Assembly: GCF_021608135.1 (NCBI RefSeq)
Contig: NZ_JAKIHL010000011.1
Location: 1-64,000, forward strand
Source of the DNA: Microaerobacter geothermalis
GTDB lineage: Bacteria > Bacillota > Bacilli > DSM-22679
DNA: 64,000 nucleotides
Reading direction: 5' to 3'
The first letter of the stretch is position 1; the number at the start of each line of letters is the position of its first letter. Below, piece by piece: positions 20,642 to 29,523 of the stretch. The notes below the pieces were generated by a model. The model was not told the origin of the DNA. It saw only the letters and a program-made list of their open reading frames with translations, and searched no databases. The position numbers and the translations under genes were made by a program.

Positions 20642-21109
20642 ATGGGACAAAAAGGGGAAAAAATAATCTCCCAGAATAAAAAGGCAAGGCATGATTATCA
20701 TATTGAGGAGACTTATGAAGCAGGTATTGTTCTAACCGGCACCGAAATAAAGTCTGTTCGACAGGGGAAAGTGAATTTAAAGGACAGCTTTGCCAGAATT
20801 GCCAATGGTGAGGTATGGCTTCACAACATGCATATCAGTCCGTATGAACAGGGAAACCGGTTTAATGTTGATCCTACCCGGACAAGAAAGCTTCTGCTCC
20901 ATCGCCGGGAGATTGCAAAGCTGATCGGAGCGACTAAAGAAAAGGGTTATTCCCTTGTCCCTTTAAGGATATATTTAAGAAATGGTTTTGCCAAGGTGGA
21001 AATTGCACTGGCCAAAGGAAAGAAACTATATGATAAGCGGGCCGATTTGAAGAAGAAAGATGCCAATCGGGAAATCGCACGGGCATTAAGGGAGAAACAA
21101 AGAGTTTAA
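20642..21109 (+). CDS. smpB: SsrA-binding protein SmpB
   Basis: RNA-binding partner of tmRNA that positions it in stalled ribosomes. 155 residues from ATG 20642, with GGAG eight bases upstream; the GTG at 20633 overlaps that site. Typical features: [61 protein letters not shown], and the basic C-terminal tail [18 protein letters not shown] that reads the empty mRNA channel. The tmRNA gene follows 150 bp downstream. Confidence 0.98.
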   Translation: MGQKGEKIISQNKKARHDYHIEETYEAGIVLTGTEIKSVRQGKVNLKDSFARIANGEVWLHNMHISPYEQGNRFNVDPTRTRKLLLHRREIAKLIGATKEKGYSLVPLRIYLRNGFAKVEIALAKGKKLYDKRADLKKKDANREIARALREKQRV

Positions 21110-21262
21110 GCTTTGGATATAGATGTCCTTCAGTAATGGAAGGGATGATTTGCGAAACCTTTTCCTTCGTAATACGTATTTTATAATGGTAGGGGCTAGG
21201 AAGCAGTTCCCTGTAGAGCAATTGATTGATTTATGTTATGCTGTATTTTGCACCATTATTTT

Positions 21263-21621
21263 GGGGGCGTTTTTGGATTCGACGGGGGTAGTTTGAGCAT
21301 AAGTAGCGAGCCGAGGGGCTGCGAACTCGTTAAAAACGCGGACGCCAAATTTAAACGGCAAATCTAACAATTACGCTCTAGCTGCCTAATCGCAGCTAGC
21401 ATCCGCCGCACTATCGCCCATGTAGTGTGAACGGGTGTCAACTTTAGTGGGATACGCCGGAGGCTTCCGCCTGGAGCCGAAGGAAGAGATCAATCAGGCT
21501 GACCTATGGAAAAGCCGGTTACGGGGCGTTTCAATAGGTGACATCAAAACTGTAACTGCGCTCGGAGAAGCTTGTGTGGCGATACCTTCGGACAGCGGTT
21601 CGACTCCGCTCGCCTCCACCA
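21263..21621 (+). ncRNA. ssrA: Transfer-messenger RNA
   Basis: Rescues stalled ribosomes and tags their products for proteolysis. The 5' end GGGGGCG pairs with CGCCTCC before the encoded ACCA 3' end, and GGTTCGACTCC is the T-arm. The tag frame starts at GGC 21357 and ends at TAA 21387-21389, giving GKSNNYALAA, close to the Geobacillus GKQNYALAA tag. A promoter may be TTGATT (21222-21227), 16 bp, TATTTT. Confidence 0.97.
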
Positions 21622-21628
21622 TAATCAT

Positions 21629-21664
21629 AAAAGGACGAACTGCATGAGGTTCGTCCTTTTTTTC
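21629..21664 (+). terminator. ssrA terminator
   Basis: Stem AAAGGACGAAC / GTTCGTCCTTT followed by a long T tract, eight bases after the tmRNA 3' end. Confidence 0.9.
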
Positions 21665-21725
21665 TTATATTTAAGAAATGCCTAATTTGTCTTGTTTATT
21701 CGTTTACTTCAGGTAATATTTCTGA

Positions 21726-22853
21726 TCAACAAGAAAGAGTTTTTGCAGACCTTTCTTGAAAATTCGTATTAGGATAGTAATCGTTTTTAACAAGAATATT
21801 TGGTCCCAGACATTTTACGCTGGGACAATGACAAATTAATTGTTTTGCAAGAGATGAACGCTTCCACTTTTCGTACAGATCAACCAGAGAATCTCTTTGA
21901 ATGTTTCCAAGTGGGGGAGGATCACCGAAATCGGTTATAATCACATCACCTGAAAATATATTCACATTTAATCTAGAACGACCATCCGGATCATTCCTGA
22001 CGGTTACATTAGGGCTTTCATACAATCTTTTTAGTAGCTGATGGTCCTCCTGTAAATCACTACAAGCATAAAAAGGCAACGTTCCAAATAACATCCATGT
22101 GTTTGGATTTCGTATGTCAAGCAAGTGGTGTATGGCTTCCCTTAGCTCAGATAAAGAAAGTGGGGCAAGAGAAGCAGCGAAATCACTAGAATACATCGGA
22201 TGAATCTCATGCCGTTGACATTTCATATCATAAACCACTTCACGGTGAATTTTTTCTAAGTGAGGTATAGTAACTTGATTAAGCATGGTTTCTGCAGAAA
22301 CAAATACTCCCCTTTCTGCGAGAGCACGACTATTTTCAAACATACGATCGTAATATTTTTTTATTTGTTCAAGCGTAGGTTTAGTCTCCATATAAAAAAA
22401 TCCCACATCTGCAAACTCTGCTAAAGTACCCCAGTTATGGGAAATATGTAATACATCTATAAAAGGCAGGATCTCCTCATATTTTTCTAGGTCAAGGGTA
22501 AGATTGGAGTTAAGTTGTGTCCGAACTCCTCGTTCATGGGCATACTTTAATATTGGAAGTACATAGTTTTCAATTCCCTTTGCAGATAACATCGGTTCTC
22601 CACCTGTGATACTGAGTGCTCTTAGATTGGGGATCTCATCCAATCTTTTAAGGATGAGTTCAATAGGTAAAGCCTTCGGATCTTTTGATGTCAATATATT
22701 GCCTACAGCACAATGTTTACAACGCATATTACATATATTCGTTGTCGTAAATTCTATATTAGAAAGGACTAATTCTCCCCATTCAATTACATCCGTATAG
22801 GCTTCCCAAGGATCATTCATAGTAGTAATCGGTTGTTTTAATGATATATTCAT
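21726..22853 (-). CDS. yfkAB: Radical SAM/CxCxxxxC-motif protein YfkAB
   Basis: A 375-residue radical SAM protein of unknown reaction. The 4Fe-4S/SAM motif is CNMRCKHC near residue 42 with ITGGEPMLS shortly after, and the C-terminal CHCPSVKCLGPN supplies the CxCxxxxC signature that names the family, presumably binding an auxiliary cluster. In B. subtilis 168 the gene was annotated as two parts (yfkA, yfkB); here it is one intact frame. It is convergent with ssrA and divergent from the efflux operon. The family has no established substrate. Confidence 0.9.
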   Translation of the reverse strand: MNISLKQPITTMNDPWEAYTDVIEWGELVLSNIEFTTTNICNMRCKHCAVGNILTSKDPKALPIELILKRLDEIPNLRALSITGGEPMLSAKGIENYVLPILKYAHERGVRTQLNSNLTLDLEKYEEILPFIDVLHISHNWGTLAEFADVGFFYMETKPTLEQIKKYYDRMFENSRALAERGVFVSAETMLNQVTIPHLEKIHREVVYDMKCQRHEIHPMYSSDFAASLAPLSLSELREAIHHLLDIRNPNTWMLFGTLPFYACSDLQEDHQLLKRLYESPNVTVRNDPDGRSRLNVNIFSGDVIITDFGDPPPLGNIQRDSLVDLYEKWKRSSLAKQLICHCPSVKCLGPNILVKNDYYPNTNFQERSAKTLSC

Positions 22854-22998
22854 GATGATTCATTCCCTCTTTCATAAATAAATATAGTAATAGTATTAGG
22901 CAAACAGCACTTTATTTCAATATATTTTAGCATGCAACGGTTCGCCTCCACCAATATGAATGAATAGGGTTTATAGCTATTGTGTTTATTACCCCCCA

Positions 22999-23050
22999 TT
23001 GACGTATGGTTTGAAGTACTATATACTCTTCCGTAGTGACCGACCGGTCA
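22999..23050 (+). promoter_or_regulatory. Efflux operon promoter with TetR-type operator
   Basis: TTGACG (22999-23004), 17-bp spacer, TATACT (23022-23027), followed from 23037 by the palindrome TGACCGACCGGTCA. The palindrome sits at the expected transcript start, the classic place for a TetR/AcrR repressor. The likely repressor is encoded at the end of the same operon. Confidence 0.75.
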
Positions 23051-23094
23051 GTTTTAACAGTATATATGATGAACTTAAAAGGAGAGGAACAGGG

Positions 23095-24330
23095 ATGAAT
23101 AAAAGAATGGTATCCCTTTTTATTGGGGCATTATTTATTTTGATTTTAACGGGATGTTCAGCATTGAGGGAGCAATCAACCAATGCTGAACCTTCGGAAC
23201 AGGTTTACCCGGTTGAAATCGCTCCAGTAGAAAAAGGAAAAGTGAATGATGAATTGATTATTGCCGGTGATATTACGGCAATTAAAGAAGTGACCGTTGT
23301 ATCGAAACTGACTGGAAAAATTGAGCGCATCTATGTGAAAAAAGGGGATTGGGTTGAAAAGGGGCAGCGTTTAGCCCAATTGGATCAATCCGATATTTTG
23401 AATAATGTAAAGCAGGCGGAAGCAGCATTGCAATCGGCCCAAGCCAACTTGGCCAATGCAAAAGCTAGTCGGGAGAGCGGCATCATACAGGCCCAACAAA
23501 ATCTAAAGAATGCTCAACTGGCGTATGAAAATGCAAAGATTAATTACGAACGAATGAGGGTGCTGTATGACCAAGGGGCCATTTCAAAACAGCAGTTTGA
23601 GCAAGCCGAAACCGGATTAAAACAGGCCGAAGCCAGCCTTAACATGGCACAGGAAAGCTTAAACAGCGCCAATCGGACAGAAAACATAAAAACATTGGAA
23701 GCGGCAGTGAAACAGGCGGAAGTGGGATTACAGATTGCCCGGGATCAATTGGCCAATACGGTGATTGAGGCACCCATTACCGGCCAAGTGGTGATGATTG
23801 GTTCAGATGAAGGAGAATTTACGTCCCCACAAGCTCCCTTTATGACTATGATGCAGACAAAACCGTTAATCGTTAAAGCGAACATTTCAGAAGATCAATT
23901 GATCTATGTGAAAGAAGGACAACAGCTGGAGATTCAGGTAAAATCTGTGGGTAAAACACTCTCTGGAACGGTCAGGTTTGTAAGTCCGGTTACTAGTTCC
24001 CAATCACGCTCCTATCCGATTGAAATTGAGGTTCAGGAAGCACCAGAGGTTGTTAAACCCGGAATGATTGCAGAAATCTTATTGAACAAACTGAGTGAAA
24101 GTAAGGAGCAAATCCTTGTTCCCATTGATGCCGTCATCATGTCTGAGGGGAAATCATACGTTTTTGTCGTCAATAATGATCGGGCTGAAAAGAGAGAAGT
24201 GACGACTGGCAAAGAAAATGGCCAATTTGTTGTCATCGAGGGTGGTTTAACCGAGGGTGAACAAATTGTCATTAAAGGGCAGTATACACTGAAAGATGGT
24301 TATGCCGTTCGTGTGACGGGAGGAAAATAA
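23095..24330 (+). CDS. RND efflux periplasmic-adaptor-type lipoprotein (HlyD/AcrA family)
   Basis: Membrane fusion protein partner of the RND pump that follows. 411 residues from ATG 23095, nine bases after AGGAGAGG. A lipobox ILTGCSAL anchors it to the outer face of the membrane. It has the usual lipoyl half-motif (VEKGQRLAQLD), a long alpha-hairpin coiled coil (~residues 105-210, rich in QAEAAL and LNMAQESL repeats), the second lipoyl half (VIEAPITGQVVMIGSDEGEF), a beta-barrel, and a membrane-proximal domain (GLTEGEQIVIKGQYTLKDG). One base separates its stop from the pump start. As a Gram-positive has no outer membrane, no TolC partner is expected. Confidence 0.92.
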   Translation: MNKRMVSLFIGALFILILTGCSALREQSTNAEPSEQVYPVEIAPVEKGKVNDELIIAGDITAIKEVTVVSKLTGKIERIYVKKGDWVEKGQRLAQLDQSDILNNVKQAEAALQSAQANLANAKASRESGIIQAQQNLKNAQLAYENAKINYERMRVLYDQGAISKQQFEQAETGLKQAEASLNMAQESLNSANRTENIKTLEAAVKQAEVGLQIARDQLANTVIEAPITGQVVMIGSDEGEFTSPQAPFMTMMQTKPLIVKANISEDQLIYVKEGQQLEIQVKSVGKTLSGTVRFVSPVTSSQSRSYPIEIEVQEAPEVVKPGMIAEILLNKLSESKEQILVPIDAVIMSEGKSYVFVVNNDRAEKREVTTGKENGQFVVIEGGLTEGEQIVIKGQYTLKDGYAVRVTGGK

Positions 24331-24331
24331 T

Positions 24332-27300
24332 ATGAGTCTCATCAATACATCAGTCAAACGTCCAGTGGGAGTCATTATCATCGTCATTGCGGTAATGCTG
24401 TTGGGAGTCGTCTCACTTAGGGGATTAGCCGTAGATCTGCTGCCCAAATTGGAGCTTCCCGTTGCCGTTGTCATGACCTCTTATAACGGGGCAGGGCCTG
24501 AAGAAGTGGAAAAGCTGGTGACCAAACCTTTGGAGCGGTCACTCAGTACCATTGAAGGTTTGGATACGATTCAATCCATATCAGCACCCAACCAATCCGT
24601 CATTGTTCTTATGTTTAATTTCGGGATCGATATAGATTCTACACTTTTGGATATGCGGGATAAGGTTGATGCGGTCAGAAGCTTTATGCCTGATGATGCA
24701 GAAGATCCAGCCATGCTTAAGTTTGATCCCAATTCATTTCCGATTATGCAGTTAAGCTTATCGGGGGATGTGGATCAAGTTCGGCTGACACAGGTGGCTG
24801 AAGAAATGATTCAACCCCGTATCGAGCGAATTCCAGGGGTGGCCCAAGTGAATATTACCGGCAGTAAAACCCGGGAGATTAGGGTGGAGGTAGATCCTAC
24901 CAAATTAAATGGCTACGGTCTTGCCATCGGGCAGATTGTGCAAATGATTTCCGGAGAAAATATGAGTGTTTCTGCAGGAAGTCTTACCCGAGGATCACAA
25001 GATATGTTATTGCGGGTTACCGGCGAATTTCAAAATGCCGATGAAATCAGCAATATTAATCTTCCATTATCGACAGGGCAAACGATAAAGCTATCTGAAA
25101 TTGCAGATGTGAAAGATACCTTCAAAGAACAGAGGACTTATACGTTGGTAAATGGAGAGCCCGCTCTCGGCCTGGATATTTTTAAACAAACTGATGGGAA
25201 TACAGTGAAGGTTGCTTCATTGGTTCAAAAGGAAATGGAGAACCTGAAAAGCGATTTGCCAGCTGGCATACAGCTGAATACGGTGATGGATACATCCTTT
25301 TTCATTAAACAATCCATCAATCGGGTTGTAACGAACATGCTTCTCGGTTCTATTTTTTCCATCCTGGTGCTTTATTTGTTCCTACGTAATATACGAAGTA
25401 CGATCGTTATAGGAGTCTCCATTCCGATTGCCTTGATTTCCACCTTCACCATGATCTATTTCACTGGAGAAACGATTAATATTCTCTCCATGGGTGGTTT
25501 GGCCCTTGGAATTGGCATGATGGTGGACAGCTCTATTGTGGTATTGGAGAATATATACAGATATCGGGAGCAAGGTTATGGTTTGATTGAAGCGGCCAAA
25601 ATGGGAGCCACTGAAGTTCAGGGTGCAGTGATTGCATCTGTATTAACAAACGTGATGGTGTTTGCCCCCATCGTATTTACCCAAGGGATCGCATCAGAGA
25701 TTTTTCGTCCATTAGCCTTAACCGTCACCTTTTCACTATTGGCATCATTGGCTGTGTCAATCACCCTGATTCCTATGCTTTCAAGCCGATTATTGGTTGG
25801 GGTGAAGCGGGAAAAACAAAAGGGTTTCCAACGAATCAGCGAAGCTTTTGGCCGGGGATTAAGTCACTTAATCATGTATTATGAAAGACTTTTAAAATGG
25901 GCGATCATCCATAAGAAGACGGTTGTATTCGGTTTTCTGGCATTACTCGTTGCCAGTTTTGCATTAGTCCCATTGGTGGACATGGAATTTATCCCAGCAT
26001 TTGATCAGGGAGAATTAATGATTTCCGTTACAATGCCAGTGGGGTATCAGTTGGAGAAAACGAAAGAAGTTATCAGTGACTTGGAAGGGTTTCTGTTAAA
26101 AATACCTGGTGTGGATTATATTTTTTCCACGGTTGGTGGAAGCGGGATGGCCAATGATCCTACAAGAAACAGTCCCAACATTGGAAACATCTATGTTCGC
26201 TTGGTGCCTTCCGGTGAAAGGGACATTACCACTTCCCAGGTGATTGAACGTATCAATGAATACGGGTTGAAAATTCCTGATGCCGATATCAATGCATCAT
26301 CCTTACAAAGCAGTAATATGAGCGGTTCACCGATTTCCATTGATATTACGGGAGAAGATTTAAGAATTCTAAAATCCTTGTCCGAACAAGTGGAAACGAT
26401 CGTTTCTTCTGTTCCTGGAACCACCAACGTGAGCAGCTCTTTGGGTGAGGCAAGGCCTGAATTACAGGTTGTGATTAATCGTGATATTATCACGAAATAT
26501 GGATTAACATTTAATTCTGTGATGCAAACGGTCCGTACCGGATTTAACGGCCAGGTAGCGACCAGAATGAAGGTGGATGGTGAAGAAATTGATGTCAATG
26601 TTATTCTCCCAGAAGAAAATCGAAGGGATATAAACAGTATTAAAAATTTGACGATCATGACCCCAATGGGCATAAATATCCCACTGTCTGCCGTTGCCGA
26701 TTTTGAGGTTGTGGATGGTCCGAGTACCATTAACAGGCAAAATCAAGAGAGAGGGGTTAGTGTAACAGGGGATATCATCAATCGTAATCTGTCCAGTGTG
26801 ACAAAGGATATCCGTAAAGAATTGGATCAAATGATGCTCCCTGAAGGATACGGGATAACCATCGGCGGTCAAAACCAGGAGATGATGGAGTCCTTTAGTG
26901 ATCTGTCCCTTGCACTGCTTTTGGCAATCTTTCTGGTCTATGCGGTTATGGCCGTGCAATTTGAGTCCGCGTTATATCCCTTTATAATCATGTTCAGTAT
27001 GCCAGCCACATTTATAGGAGTGGTTCTGGGTTTGGTACTTACTGGGCGTCCCCTTAGCGTACCAGCGTTTATTGGAATCATTATGCTGGCGGGAATTGTG
27101 GTGAACAATGCCATTGTCTTGGTAGATTACGTAAACACCCTGAGAGGTCGAGGTTTATCTATGGAATCGGCAATTCTTCAGGCAGGACCCCAACGGCTTC
27201 GTCCCATTCTCATGACAACCCTTACCACGATTCTTGGAATGATGCCACTGGCAATTGGTATTGGTGAAGGATCTGAAGTTCAAGCACCACTTGCTACCGT

Positions 27301-27475
27301 GATTGTATTTGGGTTATCATTTTCCACACTGGTCACGTTGGTGCTTGTTCCGGTCATGTATATCTATCTTGATCGGTTCGGCCATTGGCTAAAAAACATT
27401 TTTATTAAAAATAATCGGGATGATGATATTCAAGATAAACATGTTCAACATTTAGAGGGGGGAGGATTCCGTTGA
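24332..27475 (+). CDS. RND-family efflux transporter (AcrB/MdtB-like)
   Basis: Proton-driven exporter of 1047 residues, full length for the HAE-RND family. Two repeats each have one N-terminal helix (VKRPVGVIIIVIAVMLLG; HKKTVVFGFLALLVASFAL), a large extracellular porter domain, and five further helices. The motif GLALGIGMMVDSSIVVLENIYR in TM4 carries one charged Asp of the proton relay, rather than the paired Asp of many Gram-negative pumps (MMVDSS), and AGIVVNNAIVLVDYVN marks TM10. LSMGGLALGIG and PIVFTQGIASEIFRPLALT are also family signatures. Substrate unknown: drugs, lipids or hydrophobic metabolites are possible (inference). Part of an adaptor-pump-TetR operon. Confidence 0.93.
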   Translation: MSLINTSVKRPVGVIIIVIAVMLLGVVSLRGLAVDLLPKLELPVAVVMTSYNGAGPEEVEKLVTKPLERSLSTIEGLDTIQSISAPNQSVIVLMFNFGIDIDSTLLDMRDKVDAVRSFMPDDAEDPAMLKFDPNSFPIMQLSLSGDVDQVRLTQVAEEMIQPRIERIPGVAQVNITGSKTREIRVEVDPTKLNGYGLAIGQIVQMISGENMSVSAGSLTRGSQDMLLRVTGEFQNADEISNINLPLSTGQTIKLSEIADVKDTFKEQRTYTLVNGEPALGLDIFKQTDGNTVKVASLVQKEMENLKSDLPAGIQLNTVMDTSFFIKQSINRVVTNMLLGSIFSILVLYLFLRNIRSTIVIGVSIPIALISTFTMIYFTGETINILSMGGLALGIGMMVDSSIVVLENIYRYREQGYGLIEAAKMGATEVQGAVIASVLTNVMVFAPIVFTQGIASEIFRPLALTVTFSLLASLAVSITLIPMLSSRLLVGVKREKQKGFQRISEAFGRGLSHLIMYYERLLKWAIIHKKTVVFGFLALLVASFALVPLVDMEFIPAFDQGELMISVTMPVGYQLEKTKEVISDLEGFLLKIPGVDYIFSTVGGSGMANDPTRNSPNIGNIYVRLVPSGERDITTSQVIERINEYGLKIPDADINASSLQSSNMSGSPISIDITGEDLRILKSLSEQVETIVSSVPGTTNVSSSLGEARPELQVVINRDIITKYGLTFNSVMQTVRTGFNGQVATRMKVDGEEIDVNVILPEENRRDINSIKNLTIMTPMGINIPLSAVADFEVVDGPSTINRQNQERGVSVTGDIINRNLSSVTKDIRKELDQMMLPEGYGITIGGQNQEMMESFSDLSLALLLAIFLVYAVMAVQFESALYPFIIMFSMPATFIGVVLGLVLTGRPLSVPAFIGIIMLAGIVVNNAIVLVDYVNTLRGRGLSMESAILQAGPQRLRPILMTTLTTILGMMPLAIGIGEGSEVQAPLATVIVFGLSFSTLVTLVLVPVMYIYLDRFGHWLKNIFIKNNRDDDIQDKHVQHLEGGGFR

Positions 27476-28050
27476 TGAAGTGGGAAAAAAAATTGGATTT
27501 GGGGAAAAGGGAATCCATCCTGTACAGTGCCTTTAACATCTTTAGTGAAAAAGGGTTTCACATGACAAAAATTGAAGAGATCGCCCAGCACGCTGGTGTG
27601 GGGAAAGGCACAGTCTATGAGTACTTTTCAAGTAAGGAAGAACTGTTAAGGGAAATGTTAAAGGAGAGCATCCTTTTCTATGTGAATCATGTAAAAAATC
27701 AGATGGAAGCAGAAACTTCTTCCGACTTAAAGATTCGTGCCTTTCTCCAATCCCATTTGCAGCTGATTGAAAAAAATAAAAACATGGAACAAATTTTTAC
27801 AAGGGATTTTGGATTTGTTAACGAAGAATTGCGCAAATGGTTGCGGGAACAAAAAAAGGAATTTCTAAGGTATATAGAAACGGTGATTGAAAATGGAATA
27901 AAAAATGGGGTTTTCCGCCCTATTGACAAGCATATTGGGGCAAGGATGGTGATGTGTGCAGCTGGCGCCATTTATGCAGTGGGCGAGCCTATCCCGAAGG
28001 AGAAAATCGATGAAATCATGGAGATCCTTCAGCAGGGATTCTTTAAGTAA
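27475..28050 (+). CDS. TetR/AcrR-family repressor of the efflux operon
   Basis: A 191-residue regulator from ATG 27475, overlapping the pump stop (TGATG). The N-terminal helix-turn-helix is ILYSAFNIFSEKGFHMTKIEEIAQHAGVGK in two pieces, ending GTVYEYFSSKEELL; the C-terminal ligand domain is not assignable. Being the last gene of the operon and translationally coupled to the pump, it probably represses its own operon through the TGACCGACCGGTCA palindrome at 23037, released when a pump substrate binds. Confidence 0.92.
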   Translation: MKWEKKLDLGKRESILYSAFNIFSEKGFHMTKIEEIAQHAGVGKGTVYEYFSSKEELLREMLKESILFYVNHVKNQMEAETSSDLKIRAFLQSHLQLIEKNKNMEQIFTRDFGFVNEELRKWLREQKKEFLRYIETVIENGIKNGVFRPIDKHIGARMVMCAAGAIYAVGEPIPKEKIDEIMEILQQGFFK

Positions 28051-28063
28051 AAGAAAAATATCC

Positions 28064-28274
28064 ACATAGACGGAACTAAAGAATTTACACGTCGGCTAGT
28101 CGAGTTCGTCATAGAAGTGATATAAGTCCGCTTAGAGGCAAATGAACGGGGCTCTCAAAAACATCTGGGCATTTTGATGATGGAGTCAGTTTGAGAGCTA
28201 AAACCGTTCTTTAGCTCCTTCCCTTTGTACGAACTCGAAGGCTGTCCTTAGTAAATTCTTCAGTTCCGACCATA
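28064..28274 (+). repeat. Dispersed structured element, copy 3
   Basis: A long imperfect inverted repeat: CGGAACTAAAGAATTTAC at the left (28070) mirrors CGGAACTGAAGAATTTAC read from the right end (28268), and CGAGTTCGT is repeated inward on both arms. The centre carries the stem GCTCTCAAA / TTTGAGAGC (28151-28159, 28190-28198) with AACGG/CCGTT outside it. There is no ORF inside. The left arm matches copy 5 (58462-58626) over about 60 bases. Confidence 0.7.
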
Positions 28275-28300
28275 TGAATAATTTTTTTTAGGATGTGTGA

Positions 28301-28969
28301 ATGGTGGCTATATTAAAAAATGACTGGAAACCATTATTGGAAGAGGAATTTAAGCAACCTTACTACTTGAACCTGAGGCAGTTTCTTATTGAAGAATATC
28401 GGACAAAGACCATTTATCCCGACATGCATGACATATTTAATGCTCTTCATTTTACTTCATATGAGGGGACAAAAGTGGTGATTATCGGTCAAGATCCTTA
28501 TCATGGACCTGGGCAAGCCCATGGTTTAAGCTTTTCGGTAAAGCCTGGGATTCAGCCTCCCCCTTCGCTACAAAATATTTTTATGGAATTACATGATGAT
28601 TTAGGATGTGATATTCCTAATCATGGATATTTGGTCAAGTGGGCCCAACAAGGAGTATTAATGCTAAATGCCGTCTTGACGGTTAGGGCAGGATCACCTA
28701 ATTCCCATAAAGGAAAAGGATGGGAAACATTCACCAATAAGGTGATTGAAACGTTAAATAAAAGAAAAACTCCGGCGGCATTTATCCTATGGGGAAAGAA
28801 TGCTCAAGAAAAGATGAAGTTGATTACATCCCCTCATCACTATATCATTCAATCCCCACATCCCAGCCCTTTTTCGGCTCATCGGGGCTTTTTTGGAAGT
28901 CGCCCTTTTTCAAGAGTTAATCAATTCCTAAAAAAAATTGGAGAACAAGAAATTGACTGGCAAATATAA
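28301..28969 (+). CDS. ung: Uracil-DNA glycosylase, family 1
   Basis: Removes uracil from DNA in base excision repair. 222 residues, normal length. The water-activating loop is [20 protein letters not shown] (catalytic Asp in GQDPYH), PPPSLQNI is the Pro-rich loop, [11 protein letters not shown]-like [11 protein letters not shown] follows, and the minor-groove loop is [16 protein letters not shown] 28301 follows AGGATGTG. A monocistronic gene bracketed by a repeat element upstream and a small cytochrome gene downstream whose promoter lies in its 3' end. Confidence 0.97.
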   Translation: MVAILKNDWKPLLEEEFKQPYYLNLRQFLIEEYRTKTIYPDMHDIFNALHFTSYEGTKVVIIGQDPYHGPGQAHGLSFSVKPGIQPPPSLQNIFMELHDDLGCDIPNHGYLVKWAQQGVLMLNAVLTVRAGSPNSHKGKGWETFTNKVIETLNKRKTPAAFILWGKNAQEKMKLITSPHHYIIQSPHPSPFSAHRGFFGSRPFSRVNQFLKKIGEQEIDWQI

Positions 28970-28980
28970 TATGATATAAT
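28953..28980 (+). promoter_or_regulatory. Promoter of the small cytochrome c gene
   Basis: TTGACT, 16-bp spacer, TATAAT; the -35 lies within the last codons of ung. Confidence 0.6.
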
Positions 28981-29030
28981 CTCCAACATAATAATAATTA
29001 TTTATTGATGATTAAAAGGAGGTTGATGTG

Positions 29031-29381
29031 ATGAGCCCGTTAAAAGGCTTTTTATCCATTGCTGCAGCCAGTATCTTATTAACGGTGATTTTGGGTGTCA
29101 TTGCTTTGAATTATCAAAAAGACGGTGAGGAAAAAGCGGTAGAAAAGCCAACTGTAGAAGGAAGTATAACCACGGTATCGATTCCAAGTTACCTCCAGAC
29201 ATGCACCAGCTGTCATGGCAGTGATTTATCAGGTGGGATCGGTCCCAATCTTAAAACAACAACATTAAGTAAAGAGGAAATTGTTGAAGTTTTAAAGAAT
29301 GGAAGAGGAGCTATGCCGGGTGGTTTAGCTGCCGGAAATGAAGAAAAAGCAGCTGAATTTATCCTTTCCATAAAAGAATAG
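29031..29381 (+). CDS. Membrane-anchored small cytochrome c (c550/c551 type)
   Basis: Electron carrier on the outer face of the membrane. 116 residues from ATG 29031, eight bases after AAGGAGG. One N-terminal hydrophobic helix (~residues 8-28), a charged linker, then a class I cytochrome c fold: heme-binding CTSCH near residue 62, GGIGPNL, and the axial Met in GAMPGG. Comparable to Bacillus CccA/CccB. It could feed electrons to the caa3 oxidase encoded 3 kb downstream (inference). Confidence 0.9.
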   Translation: MSPLKGFLSIAAASILLTVILGVIALNYQKDGEEKAVEKPTVEGSITTVSIPSYLQTCTSCHGSDLSGGIGPNLKTTTLSKEEIVEVLKNGRGAMPGGLAAGNEEKAAEFILSIKE

Positions 29382-29397
29382 CACTTTTTGACCCATT

Positions 29398-29420
29398 AGC
29401 CCCTTTTGGGCTTTTTTATT
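29398..29420 (+). terminator. Terminator after the cytochrome c gene
   Basis: AGCCC, short loop CTTTT, GGGCT, then TTTTT. Confidence 0.85.
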
Positions 29421-29523
29421 TTGACATTATTTGTTCAAGATCCATTTATTTAGTGAACCGAAAGGAATATTCCTGTAAAATGAAAGGAAGTGAACTAGAT
29501 GATTTTTGAGAAAGGGGATTTAT

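Noticed and set aside
21435-21647. Open frame of 70 codons across the tmRNA gene
   Set aside because: It lies within ssrA, whose tRNA-like ends and tag frame explain the sequence.
28064-28274. CRISPR array or phage attachment site at the 28.1 kb repeat
   Set aside because: There are no regularly spaced identical repeats with unique spacers, no cas or integrase gene, and the structure is one long inverted repeat.
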